From Caulobacteraceae bacterium (GTDB taxonomy: Bacteria > Pseudomonadota > Alphaproteobacteria > Caulobacterales > Caulobacteraceae), in the NCBI GenBank assembly GCA_004144935.1, contig SDZP01000027.1:1-18272 (forward strand): a stretch of 18,272 bases of DNA. Reading direction: 5' to 3'. Below are positions 1-8,061 of the stretch, in pieces. The position numbers were made by a program, and so were the translations under genes. The notes beneath the pieces are model-generated. The model saw only the letters and a program-made list of their open reading frames with translations, had not been told where the DNA came from and did no database searches. Each line of letters begins with the position of its first letter. Positions within the stretch are counted from its first letter, which is position 1.

Positions 1-268
1 CGTTGGGGGTGGTCGAAACGGAAGGCAGGAAGGCGGCGAAGTCGCCGAAGTCGCCGACCTGCAGGGCGTCCAGCTTCTGCTCACCCAGCGCCTGGATGGA
101 GACCGGCACGTCCTGCAGGTTCTCCTCGCGCTTCTGGGCGGTGATGATCACCTCGTCGACGGCGTTGCCGCCGGCGGCGTCCTGGGCAAAGGCCGGCGCG
201 AGGCCGGCCAGCATGGTTGTGCCCAGCAGGACCGAGGTCCAGGCCGCGTTCCGTGTCGTCCGCTTCAT
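1..268 (-). CDS. TonB-dependent receptor, N-terminal part (runs off window)
   Basis: Outer-membrane, TonB-energised uptake channel; only the first 89 residues are in the window. Seen: a signal peptide at residues 1-29 (basic MKRTTR, a hydrophobic stretch, cleavage after APAFA) followed by a TonB-box/plug start, DEVIITAQKREENLQDVPVS, typical of receptors of the Caulobacterales/sphingomonad type. Two in-frame ATGs exist at 274 and 268. A GGGGA ribosome-binding site abuts the first and lies 6 nt before the second, so 268 is preferred. The substrate cannot be told from this part. The upstream region 269-401 is its only visible control region. The family call is firm; ligand and full length are unknown. 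Confidence 0.93.
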   Translation of the reverse strand, partial: MKRTTRNAAWTSVLLGTTMLAGLAPAFAQDAAGGNAVDEVIITAQKREENLQDVPVSIQALGEQKLDALQVGDFGDFAAFLPSVSTTPN

Positions 269-362
269 GATCATTCCCCGCCCGACATAACGCCGTCACG
301 GGAGGGTCATAATGGGTCGCGGCCGCTGTCAAGGCGGGGCTGCCCAAAGCGGGGAGCGGCCC

Positions 363-390
363 CGACGGTTGCCGTCGACTGTGGCGACGG
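363..390. repeat. Three alternating complementary 6-mers (mutually exclusive hairpins)
   Basis: CGACGG (363-368), CCGTCG (372-377) and CGACGG again (385-390) follow one another, so the middle element can pair with either neighbour. The site lies in the 133-bp gap between the stop of the TPR-sulfotransferase gene and the TonB receptor start, both on the minus strand. It could be a weak terminator for the first or a leader structure for the second. There is no T-run, so an intrinsic terminator is not supported, and short GC palindromes are common by chance in this DNA. Confidence 0.3.
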
Positions 391-401
391 AAGCGCAGAC
401 T

Positions 402-2417
402 TCAGGCGCCCGCGTCCCAGGTTTGCAGCACCGGCCCGAGCGCGGCCTTCAGCGGATCCAGCCACGGCTCGTAGGCCCGCCACTGGTCCAGCCCCTCGGT
501 GAAGATCGGCCGGCGGACCTGTTCGGAGCTGGCGGTGCGGACGGCGCGGTCGTTCTCGTGGAAACTCATCACGCCGGGCTCGAACTCCAGGCCGCAGTAG
601 GCCAGCAGGGCCCGGACCCGCGTCTCCGGATCGGCGACCAGCCGCTCATAGATCACCCGGTGGACGACGCCGGGCAGCACCGCGTCGAAATGGGCCATCA
701 GGGCCACGTAGTCGGCGTAGTAGCGGCCAAGCTCGGTCAGGTCGTAGCTGAAGGCCTGGCCGCGGGCGAAGTGCTGCTTGAAAGCCGAGAAGCCGCAGCC
801 CAGCGGATGGCGGCGGGCGTCGATGATCTTCGCGTTCGGCAGGATCAGGCGGATCAGCCCGACATGGGCGAAATTGTTGGGCATCTTGTCGATGAAGAAG
901 GGGCGGCCCGTCTTGCGCTGGATGCGGGTGCGCTCGAGGTATTCCTCGCCGAGCGAACGGGCCTCCTCTGCGGTGACGCCGGTCAGCATCTCCGGATAGG
1001 CCGTGGGGCTCTCGCGGCGGCGCCGGCCACCCAGGCGCCGGGCCATGGCGATGATGTCGGGCAGCTCCATGGTGCCCTCGACCAGCGAATGGCTGGCCAG
1101 GATCTGTTCGATCAGGGTCGAGCCGGCTCGGGGCAGGCCGACGATGAAGATCGGGTCGGGAGCCGGGCAGCCCCAGCCCTGGCGGTCGGCGAAGAATTGC
1201 GGCGTGAAGACCTGGGCCGAGCGGCGGGCATGGGCGGTGATGAAGGCCGGCTCGTAGTCGATGCCGGCCCGGCGCAGGGCGGCGCCTTGGGCGTAGTGGT
1301 CGAACGAGGCGGCCGGGTCGCCCGCGTCCTCCAGGGCCTTGCCGAGGGCGTAGTGCAGGTGGAAGCGGTCCTCGTCGGTGAGGCCCTCGCGCGCCAGCTG
1401 GCCCTGCATGGCGGCGACGTCCTCGTCGGTGAAGCGCACGGTCTTGAGGTTGGCGAGACTCCACCAGACCTCGCCCAGCCCCGGCGCCAGCTCCAGCGCC
1501 TTGCGGTAGGCGGCGATGCTGTCGGCCTGGCGGCCGACGGTCTTGTAGGCGTGGCCGAGACTCATCCAGCCCTTGGGCTGGGCCGGAAATTCCGCCAGCA
1601 CCCTCTCGTACAGGCCGATGGCCCCGTCGTAATCGCCGATCCGGACCAGGGCGGCGGCCTTGAGGTTGCGGTAGCCGGGATGCCGCGGGCTGGCCTGCAG
1701 CAGCCGGTCCAGTTCGGACAGGGACTCCGGGCCGCGGTTCAGCCGATGCAGGATGGTGGCGTGGTTGTAGCGGGCCTCGGTGAAGCCGGGCGCCAACTGC
1801 AGGCAGCGCTCGAGCAGGGCCTGGGCGTCCTCGGTGCGGCCGAGACGGGCGGCGACCTCGGCCAGCATGCGGATGGCGGCGACGTGGGTGGGATGCCGCG
1901 ACAGGTAGGGTTTGAGGATATGTTCGGCGGTGGGCAGGTCGCCGGCCACCAGGGCGGCGCCCGCCTGCATCAACTCGGGGTCGGAGACGGAGGCGCGGAT
2001 CTGCTCGGCCCGGGCCCGGCCCGCGCCGGCCTCGTCGCCGACCAGCAGCAGCTGGTCGGTCAGGGCGTCCCAACCGGCCGACAGCCGTCCTTCGAGGGTG
2101 ACCGCCCGGCTGAGGGCGGCGATGGCGGCGCGGCCGATGCCGAGGTCGGCGAAGCTCAGGCCCGCCTCCAGATGCACCGGCGGCCAGTTGGGATTGGCCC
2201 GGATCACCGGCTCCAGCAGCTCCAGCCCCTCTGCCGCCCGACCCTGGCGGCGCAGGGCGGCGGCCAGCAGCAGCAGCGCCTCCGGATGGCCCGGCAGGGC
2301 GACGAGGATCTCCCGCGCCTGCGCCTCGGCCAGGGACGGGTCCTGGCCGAGCAGCCGGCGGCCGTGCGTCAGGGCGGTCGCGAGTGTGGCGGTGGTGGCG
2401 GCCGTGTCGTCAGTCAT
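402..2417 (-). CDS. TPR repeat protein fused to a sulfotransferase domain
   Basis: A 671-residue fusion. Residues about 10-380 are TPR-like helical repeats (recurring patterns such as PKGWMSLGHAYKTVGR and SIAAYRKALELAPG). Residues about 420-665 are a PAPS-type sulfotransferase domain: the 5'-phosphosulfate P-loop GLPRAGST is at 427-434 and the 3'-phosphate-binding region IIDARRHPLGCGFSAF at 531-546. There is no signal peptide or membrane segment, so it is probably cytoplasmic. By family it should transfer sulfate from PAPS to a hydroxyl or amine; TPR-sulfotransferases are common in proteobacteria and mostly uncharacterised, and the TPR part may recognise a protein or glycan acceptor. The start has no strong ribosome-binding site. 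It lies 35 nt after the histidine kinase stop on the same strand, so co-transcription is possible. The substrate is unknown. Confidence 0.9.
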   Translation of the reverse strand: MTDDTAATTATLATALTHGRRLLGQDPSLAEAQAREILVALPGHPEALLLLAAALRRQGRAAEGLELLEPVIRANPNWPPVHLEAGLSFADLGIGRAAIAALSRAVTLEGRLSAGWDALTDQLLLVGDEAGAGRARAEQIRASVSDPELMQAGAALVAGDLPTAEHILKPYLSRHPTHVAAIRMLAEVAARLGRTEDAQALLERCLQLAPGFTEARYNHATILHRLNRGPESLSELDRLLQASPRHPGYRNLKAAALVRIGDYDGAIGLYERVLAEFPAQPKGWMSLGHAYKTVGRQADSIAAYRKALELAPGLGEVWWSLANLKTVRFTDEDVAAMQGQLAREGLTDEDRFHLHYALGKALEDAGDPAASFDHYAQGAALRRAGIDYEPAFITAHARRSAQVFTPQFFADRQGWGCPAPDPIFIVGLPRAGSTLIEQILASHSLVEGTMELPDIIAMARRLGGRRRRESPTAYPEMLTGVTAEEARSLGEEYLERTRIQRKTGRPFFIDKMPNNFAHVGLIRLILPNAKIIDARRHPLGCGFSAFKQHFARGQAFSYDLTELGRYYADYVALMAHFDAVLPGVVHRVIYERLVADPETRVRALLAYCGLEFEPGVMSFHENDRAVRTASSEQVRRPIFTEGLDQWRAYEPWLDPLKAALGPVLQTWDAGA

Positions 2418-2452
2418 CGGCCGCTAGCGGTGCACAGGTTTGGGCGGGTTGG

Positions 2453-4858
2453 CTAGCCCCCGACCGCCTCGTCCAGCAAGACCGGGTTCAATGCCGCTTC
2501 CAGCGCCGCGAACAATCGCCCGACCTCGATCGGCTTGGCGACGAAGCCGTCCATGCCGGCTTCGCGGTATTCGGCGACCTGGTGCGACATGGCGTTGGCG
2601 GTCAGGGCGATGATCGGGGTGCGGGCGCGGCCGGTGGCGGCCTCGCGGGCGCGGATGGCGCGGGCGGCGGTGGGGCCGTCGACCAGGGGCATCTGCACGT
2701 CCATCAGGATGACGTCCCAGGTCTCGGCCTCCCAGGCGGCGATGGCCTCACCGCCGTCGGCGACGACGACCGGATCGATGCCGACCTGGTGCAGCAGGGT
2801 CTTGAGGACCAGCTGGTTGACCTCGTTGTCCTCGGCCGCCAGCACCTTCAGCGTCTCGCCGCTCAGCTCGGCGTCGGGCGGGGTGGGCGGCAGCGCCGGC
2901 AGGGTCTCGGCCCGGCTGTCGGCGACCCGGGCCAGCGGCAGGGTGACGGTGAACACCGTACCCTTGCCGATCTCGCTCTCGACCCCGATCTCGCCGCCGA
3001 TCAGCTCGGTCAACTGGCGGCAGATGGCCAGGCCAAGGCCCGTGCCGCCATAGCGGCGCGAGGTCGAGGCGTCGGCCTGTTCGAAACGGCCGAACAGCTT
3101 GGCCAGGGGTTCCGGGGCGATGCCGATGCCGGTGTCGGAGACCTTGAAGGTCAGCGTCTTGCCCGCGCGGGCGACGACAACGCGGATTTCGCCGGCCTCG
3201 GTGAACTTCAGGGCGTTGGAGATCAGGTTATAGAGGATCTGCCGCACCCGGGTCGGATCGCCGCGATAGACGCCTTGGGCCGAGCGCTCGATCTTCAGGT
3301 CGAAGCTGAGGCCCTGCTTGTTGGCGATGGCGGTGAAGGCGGCATGGGCGCCGCGCGCCAGGTCCTTGAGGTCGAAATCGGCCTCGTCGAGGTCCAGCTT
3401 GCCGGCCTCGATCTTGGAGAGGTCCAGCACGTCGTTGAGCACGGCCAGCAGGCTCTCGCCCGACTGGCGGATGACCTCCAGCCGCTCGCGCTGCACGCCG
3501 GTCAGCTCGTCCGACGCCATGGCCTGGGCCATGCCGAGCACGCCATTCAGCGGGGTGCGGATCTCGTGGCTCATGGTCGCCAGGAAGGTCGACTTGGCGG
3601 TGTTGGCGGCCTCGGCGTCGTTCTTGGCCTGGATCAGTTCGGCTTCGGCCGCCTTGCGGTCGGTCATGTTCTGCAAGGCGCCGACCAGCCGGGTCGGGCG
3701 GCCGCGTTCGTCGGTGAACAGCTTGGCCGCCCCCTGCACCCAGATCTCGCGGTCGTCGCTGCGCCGGACGCGGTAGATGGGGCCGTAGCGCTCGCCGGTG
3801 AGCAGGTGGCCCTCCCAGGCCGCCTCGACGGCGTCGCGGTCGCGCGGATCGACACCTTCGTAGATGTCCCGCCAGAGGTCGTCGTAGGTCTTGGGCTGTT
3901 CGAAGAACTCGGCCTCGGCCCCGACCTTGATCAGTTCGCGGGTGCCGTAGTCCATCTCCCAGACGTGCAGGTCGCTGAGCTCCAGGGCCAGCTGCATCCG
4001 CTGTTCGGAGCGTTCGGACTGTTCGAGGGCGCCGACCAGTTCGGAGACATCGCTGGCGGTCAGCACGATGCCGCCGATCTCGCCGTCCGGCGTCTTCCAG
4101 GTCTTCAGGTCGGTCTGCAGCCAGACGGTCAGGCCGATCGGCAGGGTGACGCGGCTGCGGGCGATGCTGCTGGGGCCACCGGCCAGGACGGCGGCGAAAC
4201 TGCCCCGGCTCTGGGCATAGACCTCCGGCGCGATCTCCAGCAGGGAGCGGCCGATGACCTCGGCGCGGCGAACGCCCAGGCTGCGGGCCCAGAGGCTGCT
4301 GGCCGCCACCACCCGCAGCTCGCGGTCGGTCATCACCAGCGAGGTCGGCATGGTCGCCACCAGGGCTTCCAGGGTGGTGCGGGTGACTTCCAGGGCCTTG
4401 GCGTTGATGGCCCGGGTCCATTCGTCGGCGACGAACTCGGTCAGGGCCGTCAGCCGTTCGGCCTGGACCGCGTCGAAGGGCTGCGGCTCGGTGCTGTAAA
4501 GCGCCAGGACGCCGGGCGTCGAGCCGTCTTCAAGTTTGATCGGAATGGCGATGTAGGCGCGCAGATAGGGCGGGCCGGCGACCAGCGGGCCGGTGGCGAA
4601 ACGCTCGTCCAGCCGGGCGTCCTCGACCCACAGCATCTCGCCGGTGGCGATGACGTACTCGGCGGCGCGGTCGTGTTTTGGATAGAGGTCGTCGGCGAAG
4701 CGACTGCGCCAGGCGACGCCGTCCTTGACCAGGACGATGGTGCTCTCGGCGCCCTCGACCAGGCCCTTGGCGAAACGGGTGGCGCGGTCGAACACCGCCA
4801 GGGACAGGTCCAGGCCGAAGGGCGCGTTGGAGCGCTCGCGGGTGTCGCGGCCTGTCAC
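2453..4858 (-). CDS. Cytoplasmic hybrid sensor histidine kinase (GAF-PAS-PAS-HisKA-HATPase-REC)
   Basis: A hybrid two-component kinase that autophosphorylates on His and passes the phosphate to its own receiver. The open frame extends to a TTG at 4891, but that codon has no ribosome-binding site, whereas the GTG at 4858 follows AGGGGGA by about 10 nt, so I chose 4858 (801 residues). Numbering from this start: GAF-like about 15-150; PAS about 160-275; a second PAS with a PAC-like end about 285-400; HisKA with SHEIRTPLNG and phospho-His 431; the HATPase N box near NLISNALKF (544-552); G1 DTGIG (575-579) and G2 GGTGLGLA (604-611); REC about 671-790 with AAEDNE, phospho-Asp 720 in LMDVQMP, and conserved Lys in KPIE. 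No membrane helix is visible, so the GAF/PAS domains probably read an internal signal. No partner regulator or phosphotransferase lies nearby, and the output is unknown. Confidence 0.94.
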   Translation of the reverse strand: MTGRDTRERSNAPFGLDLSLAVFDRATRFAKGLVEGAESTIVLVKDGVAWRSRFADDLYPKHDRAAEYVIATGEMLWVEDARLDERFATGPLVAGPPYLRAYIAIPIKLEDGSTPGVLALYSTEPQPFDAVQAERLTALTEFVADEWTRAINAKALEVTRTTLEALVATMPTSLVMTDRELRVVAASSLWARSLGVRRAEVIGRSLLEIAPEVYAQSRGSFAAVLAGGPSSIARSRVTLPIGLTVWLQTDLKTWKTPDGEIGGIVLTASDVSELVGALEQSERSEQRMQLALELSDLHVWEMDYGTRELIKVGAEAEFFEQPKTYDDLWRDIYEGVDPRDRDAVEAAWEGHLLTGERYGPIYRVRRSDDREIWVQGAAKLFTDERGRPTRLVGALQNMTDRKAAEAELIQAKNDAEAANTAKSTFLATMSHEIRTPLNGVLGMAQAMASDELTGVQRERLEVIRQSGESLLAVLNDVLDLSKIEAGKLDLDEADFDLKDLARGAHAAFTAIANKQGLSFDLKIERSAQGVYRGDPTRVRQILYNLISNALKFTEAGEIRVVVARAGKTLTFKVSDTGIGIAPEPLAKLFGRFEQADASTSRRYGGTGLGLAICRQLTELIGGEIGVESEIGKGTVFTVTLPLARVADSRAETLPALPPTPPDAELSGETLKVLAAEDNEVNQLVLKTLLHQVGIDPVVVADGGEAIAAWEAETWDVILMDVQMPLVDGPTAARAIRAREAATGRARTPIIALTANAMSHQVAEYREAGMDGFVAKPIEVGRLFAALEAALNPVLLDEAVGG

Positions 4859-4907
4859 GGTATCGATTTCCCCCTTTGTCGTTACCGTCAAAAGTGGGGC
4901 CGCAGGG

Positions 4908-4922
4908 TTAACCTTGGGTTAT
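4908..4922. promoter_or_regulatory. CtrA-box-like sequence upstream of the histidine kinase
   Basis: TTAA, a 7-bp spacer (CCTTGGG), then TTAT matches the alphaproteobacterial CtrA consensus TTAA-N7-TTAA at 7 of 8 positions. It begins on the stop codon of the LOG gene and lies about 50 bp before the kinase start, a sensible place for a regulator. In this GC-rich sequence such a match is uncommon but not decisive, and no -10/-35 pair was identified with confidence. This is a candidate only. Confidence 0.33.
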
Positions 4923-5696
4923 GGCCGGCGCCTCGATGGACTCGTTGGGCCGCAGGCCGCCGGCCAGCAGCGCCGACCAGATGCCCTCGGCGTCTTCGGC
5001 GAAGGCGAAAAGGTCCAGATCCTCCGGCGCAATCAGGCCGTACTCGGCCAGCGCCTCGAAGCCGATGACCTTGCGCCAGAAGGCCTCGTCGAACAGCACC
5101 ACCGGGATCGGCGGGGCCTTGCCGGTCTGGCGCAGGGTGAGGATCTCGAACAGTTCGTCGAAGGTGCCGAAGCCGCCCGGGAAGACCACCAGCGCATTGG
5201 CCCGCATGGCCAGGTGCATCTTGCGCATGGCGAAATAGTGGAAGCGGAAGGTCAGCTGCGGCGTCGTGAACGGGTTGGGCAGCTGTTCGAACGGCAGGGT
5301 GATGTTGAAGCCGATGGACGGCGCGCCGGCGTCCAGGGCGCCGCGATTGGCCGCCTCCATGATGCCGGGCCCGCCGCCGGTGGCGATGACGTTGTCGCGG
5401 AACGGCTGGCCCTCCAGCAGGGCGCCGCCACGTTCGGAGGCCAGGCGGCCGAAGGCGCGGGCCTGGTCATACCAGCGGCGATGATGCGCCGACCCCGCCT
5501 CGCCGGTGCGGGCGCTGCCGAACACCACGATGGTCGAGCGCACACCCCAGGCGCGCAGGGCCTCCTCGGCATGGGCGTATTCCAGCTGGAAACGCAGGCC
5601 GCGCATGGCGTCGCTGAGCAGGAAGTCCTGGTCGAGGGCGGCCAGGCGGTAGGACGCGGAGTGTATCTGGGGATCGTTGGAGGGCCGGTCGGTCAT
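4908..5696 (-). CDS. LOG family (TIGR00730) Rossmann-fold protein
   Basis: 262 residues of the LOG/'lysine decarboxylase-like' family, whose characterised members are nucleoside-monophosphate phosphoribohydrolases (cytokinin-activating LONELY GUY enzymes in plants and bacteria). Seen: VVFGSART at 57-64, GGGPGIMEAANRGA at 107-120 and the signature PGGFGTFDE at 173-181, with the catalytic-type Arg and Glu in and near these motifs. It carries about 50 extra N-terminal residues compared with minimal LOG proteins. The frame stays open upstream through the esterase gene, but the ATG at 5696 gives the family N-terminus, has AAGGTGA just before it, and overlaps the esterase stop as ATGA, indicating translational coupling. 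It is probably a nucleotide-salvage or housekeeping hydrolase. A role in hormone production is not implied. Confidence 0.92.
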   Translation of the reverse strand: MTDRPSNDPQIHSASYRLAALDQDFLLSDAMRGLRFQLEYAHAEEALRAWGVRSTIVVFGSARTGEAGSAHHRRWYDQARAFGRLASERGGALLEGQPFRDNVIATGGGPGIMEAANRGALDAGAPSIGFNITLPFEQLPNPFTTPQLTFRFHYFAMRKMHLAMRANALVVFPGGFGTFDELFEILTLRQTGKAPPIPVVLFDEAFWRKVIGFEALAEYGLIAPEDLDLFAFAEDAEGIWSALLAGGLRPNESIEAPAITQG

Positions 5697-6919
5697 TTCA
5701 CCTTCCCGTCCAGGAACGTCAGGAAGGCGGTCCAGTCGGCCGTTGTCACCCCATGGCCGAGCGGCCGGCTCCACCAGACCACGCCATCGGCCGGGCGGAA
5801 GTCGTGCAGGTCGGCGGCGCCGAAGCCGGGCGCCCCCAGCAGGCGATAGACCGGGTCGGCCCCCTTGGCCGCCTTGAAAGCCCCGGCCGGGTCGGACCAG
5901 GCGTCGGAGTTGCCGGTTCCCAGCAGCACCGGGCGCGGGGCGTTGAGGGCGATCAGCTGATGCTGGTCGATGTCGGCCGGGACGCCCCTGGCAAAACCCG
6001 GCGTGAACCAGAAGCCGTAGGAGCCGGTGATCTGGGCGATGGTCTCGCCGGCCACACCCCGGCTCAGGCTGGCCCCGCCGCGGCCGGACTGGTGGGCGAT
6101 GACGGCGGCGAAGCGCGGATCGAGGGCGCCGGCCAGGAGGGAGGCCTTGCCGTGCCGTGAATGGCCCCAGGCGACGACCTTCGTGGCGTCGAACCGGGGA
6201 TCGACGCTGAGGACGTCGTAGGCCTTGGAGAACAGGTCGGCCCAGACGGCGATGGCCCCGGCTCGCTTGTCGGCCGGAACACCCGGCTGCAGGGCGGCGA
6301 GGGCCGGCGGCGCCAGGACCGGATCGTCCGGCACCACCTCGCCGGGGTAGAAGAGGGCGACGCCATAGCCCCGCTGCGCCAGCGGGTCGAAGTCCGGGCC
6401 GCTGATCCGCCGGCCGAGAATGACCGTCAGGACCGGGTCCAGGTTGTGGCTGCGGCACGGGGCCGGCAGGGCGGCGGTCTCTTCGAAGACGCTGGGAGGC
6501 CGGCCCTCGATGGCCGAACGGGTCGAGCAGAACAGCTCCATGACGATCAGCGGCGCGTGAGCGGCCCCCTTGGGCGCGCCGACCAGCATGTGGAAGCGAC
6601 GGCGGTTGGATCCATCGCCCAGCCGCACCGTCCACTGCTCCATGACCATGCCCTCCGTCCCCGGCAGGGTCAGCGGCTCGCGGGCCTCGACAGTGGCGGC
6701 GCCGAGATCCGGCGGATGGCCATAGACGGCGTCCAGCAGCGCCTCTCGCAGCAGCGGCGCGCGGCGGGCCCAGCCTTCCGGGCTGGCCACCGGCGGGTCC
6801 CCCCGGAAGGCGCCCAGCACCGGCGGCGTGGCGTCGGGCTGGTTGCGCAGGCTGGGCGGCGATGCGCAGGCCGCCAGGGTCAGCAGGAGGCCGGCCAGGA
6901 TCAGTCCGCGCGCCTTCAT
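5693..6919 (-). CDS. Lipoprotein alpha/beta-hydrolase related to CE15 glucuronoyl esterases
   Basis: 408 residues. The N-terminus is a lipoprotein signal with lipobox LAAC (Cys18), predicting a lipid-anchored envelope enzyme. The nucleophile elbow GHSRHGK at 252-258 (Ser254) matches the CE15 pattern G-x-S-R-x-G-K/R, and HQSGRGGASLSR (277-288), NAPRPVLLGTGNSDAW and the C-terminal PLGHG (His389) follow in family order. CE15 enzymes cleave ester links between glucuronic acid of xylan and lignin alcohols. Here the position of the usual catalytic Glu (about 24 residues after Ser) is Gln278, so the acid may instead be Asp339 or Asp343 in the loop after the next strand, as in some bacterial members. 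GAGGA lies 7 nt before the ATG. It is 10 nt downstream of the sulfotransferase and coupled to the LOG gene. The fold is confident; the substrate is inferred. Confidence 0.85.
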   Translation of the reverse strand: MKARGLILAGLLLTLAACASPPSLRNQPDATPPVLGAFRGDPPVASPEGWARRAPLLREALLDAVYGHPPDLGAATVEAREPLTLPGTEGMVMEQWTVRLGDGSNRRRFHMLVGAPKGAAHAPLIVMELFCSTRSAIEGRPPSVFEETAALPAPCRSHNLDPVLTVILGRRISGPDFDPLAQRGYGVALFYPGEVVPDDPVLAPPALAALQPGVPADKRAGAIAVWADLFSKAYDVLSVDPRFDATKVVAWGHSRHGKASLLAGALDPRFAAVIAHQSGRGGASLSRGVAGETIAQITGSYGFWFTPGFARGVPADIDQHQLIALNAPRPVLLGTGNSDAWSDPAGAFKAAKGADPVYRLLGAPGFGAADLHDFRPADGVVWWSRPLGHGVTTADWTAFLTFLDGKVK

Positions 6920-6929
6920 CGGGTCATCC

Positions 6930-8036
6930 TCATCGCAGTCCCGCCAGCCTCTCCCAACTCGGCTGGATCACCTGCCGCGCCAGCATCCTCAGCCGCTCGC
7001 TGGCCGCGCTCTGGCGGGCCAGGGAGTCGGGGACGAAGGGACGGCCGGGGGCCTTGGCGTCCATGGTCGAAACCGTCGCCATCGCCGCCCGGTCCCCCTC
7101 GCCGAGACCGAGGTTCAGGAAGGCCGGATCCAGCACCGCGCCGGGCAGGTCGGCGTAGGCGATCGGCCGGGCCCCGGCGTTCACCGCCCGGGCGCCGGTC
7201 TCGCAGAGGGCTGCCAGCCAGCGGGCGATCTCCTCGGCTGAGGGCATGGGTATCCCGTCCTGTCCCCCGGGCGGCGCGCCGGTCCCGGCCTGGGCGACCA
7301 GAACCTGCAGCGGGTCGCGGTGCAGCACCACGAACGGGGTGTCGGGACAGACCTTGCGCAGGCGGGCATGGTCGAACAGGCTGTCGACATCCAGCTTGAT
7401 GACCAGCCGCCGGCCCGCCGCCGCCCGGCGGTAGGCGCCGAGCATGCCGTTGATCCAGGCCTGCTGCACGACCGGGTCGATGGTTAGCAGGGTGTGGGCG
7501 CTGAGCACGGCGGTGAGCGGCTGCGGTTCCGACAGCACCAGGATGTCGCCGACCTGCGATAGCATCCGCGAGGCCAGGGTCGAGCCGCAGCGGCCGATGT
7601 GGAAGATCATGCCGTCGACCGGCCGCTCCGGCCCGGGCAGGCGGCCGAGCTCGCCCGGATCGCTGATCACCGGCAGCAGCTGGTTCAGGGGGTGGGTGGC
7701 CAGCCAGGCGAAGTCCTGGGCCGCGAACGGGGCGGTGAAGGCCTCGCCCCCGCCGTAGACCCAGTCCAGCCGGCCGCCCTGCGGGGTGATGGCGAAGGTC
7801 GAGGGCAGCCATTCGGGTCCCAGGGTGGCGGCCGACACCGGCATGGCGGGGGTCGCCGGTCCGCGCGGGGTCATCGCCGCCAGCACGGCCTCGGTGGTCA
7901 GGTCGATCCCAGCGCCGCGTCCGATCTCGGCCACCTTCTCGGCGAAGGCCGGCCGGTCGGAAAGCCCCCAGAGAACGGTGAGCGCCTTGGGGGTGCTCAT
8001 CAGGGCGGCGCGAAGGGCATTGAGACTCGTGGACAT
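6930..8036 (-). CDS. Sulfotransferase family protein
   Basis: 368 residues. The second half carries a sulfotransferase core: P-loop GRCGSTLA at 148-155 in the context IFHIGRCGSTLASRML, and VLHRDPLQVL at 237-246 as the 3'-phosphate-binding strand and helix. The first 130 residues have no motif I recognise. There is no signal peptide or membrane segment, so it is probably cytoplasmic and PAPS-dependent. It is first in a likely operon with the CE15-like lipoprotein and LOG genes, and is divergent from putA across 116 bp. The ribosome-binding site before 8036 is weak; an internal ATG at codon 13 is not better. It is not a close copy of the TPR-sulfotransferase at 402-2417: the two share only the fold motifs. 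The acceptor is unknown. Confidence 0.85.
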   Translation of the reverse strand: MSTSLNALRAALMSTPKALTVLWGLSDRPAFAEKVAEIGRGAGIDLTTEAVLAAMTPRGPATPAMPVSAATLGPEWLPSTFAITPQGGRLDWVYGGGEAFTAPFAAQDFAWLATHPLNQLLPVISDPGELGRLPGPERPVDGMIFHIGRCGSTLASRMLSQVGDILVLSEPQPLTAVLSAHTLLTIDPVVQQAWINGMLGAYRRAAAGRRLVIKLDVDSLFDHARLRKVCPDTPFVVLHRDPLQVLVAQAGTGAPPGGQDGIPMPSAEEIARWLAALCETGARAVNAGARPIAYADLPGAVLDPAFLNLGLGEGDRAAMATVSTMDAKAPGRPFVPDSLARQSAASERLRMLARQVIQPSWERLAGLR

Positions 8037-8061
8037 CGCCGCACCATACCGCCAACCCTGA

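Noticed and set aside
312..2456. Long plus-strand open frame opposite the TPR-sulfotransferase
   Set aside because: Low-complexity Gly/Gln/Ala/Val-rich translation with no domain; a shadow of the minus-strand gene in high-GC DNA.
4859..4891. TTG start giving 11 more residues to the histidine kinase
   Set aside because: No ribosome-binding site precedes it, while AGGGGGA stands before the GTG at 4858.
2384..5068. 894-codon plus-strand frame opposite the histidine kinase
   Set aside because: The opposite strand encodes a full set of kinase and receiver motifs; this frame has none.
5697..6635. Upstream extension of the LOG gene to give a 575-residue protein
   Set aside because: The extension is a Pro/Arg/Gly-rich shadow of the esterase gene; the ATG at 5696 has a ribosome-binding site and gives the family N-terminus.
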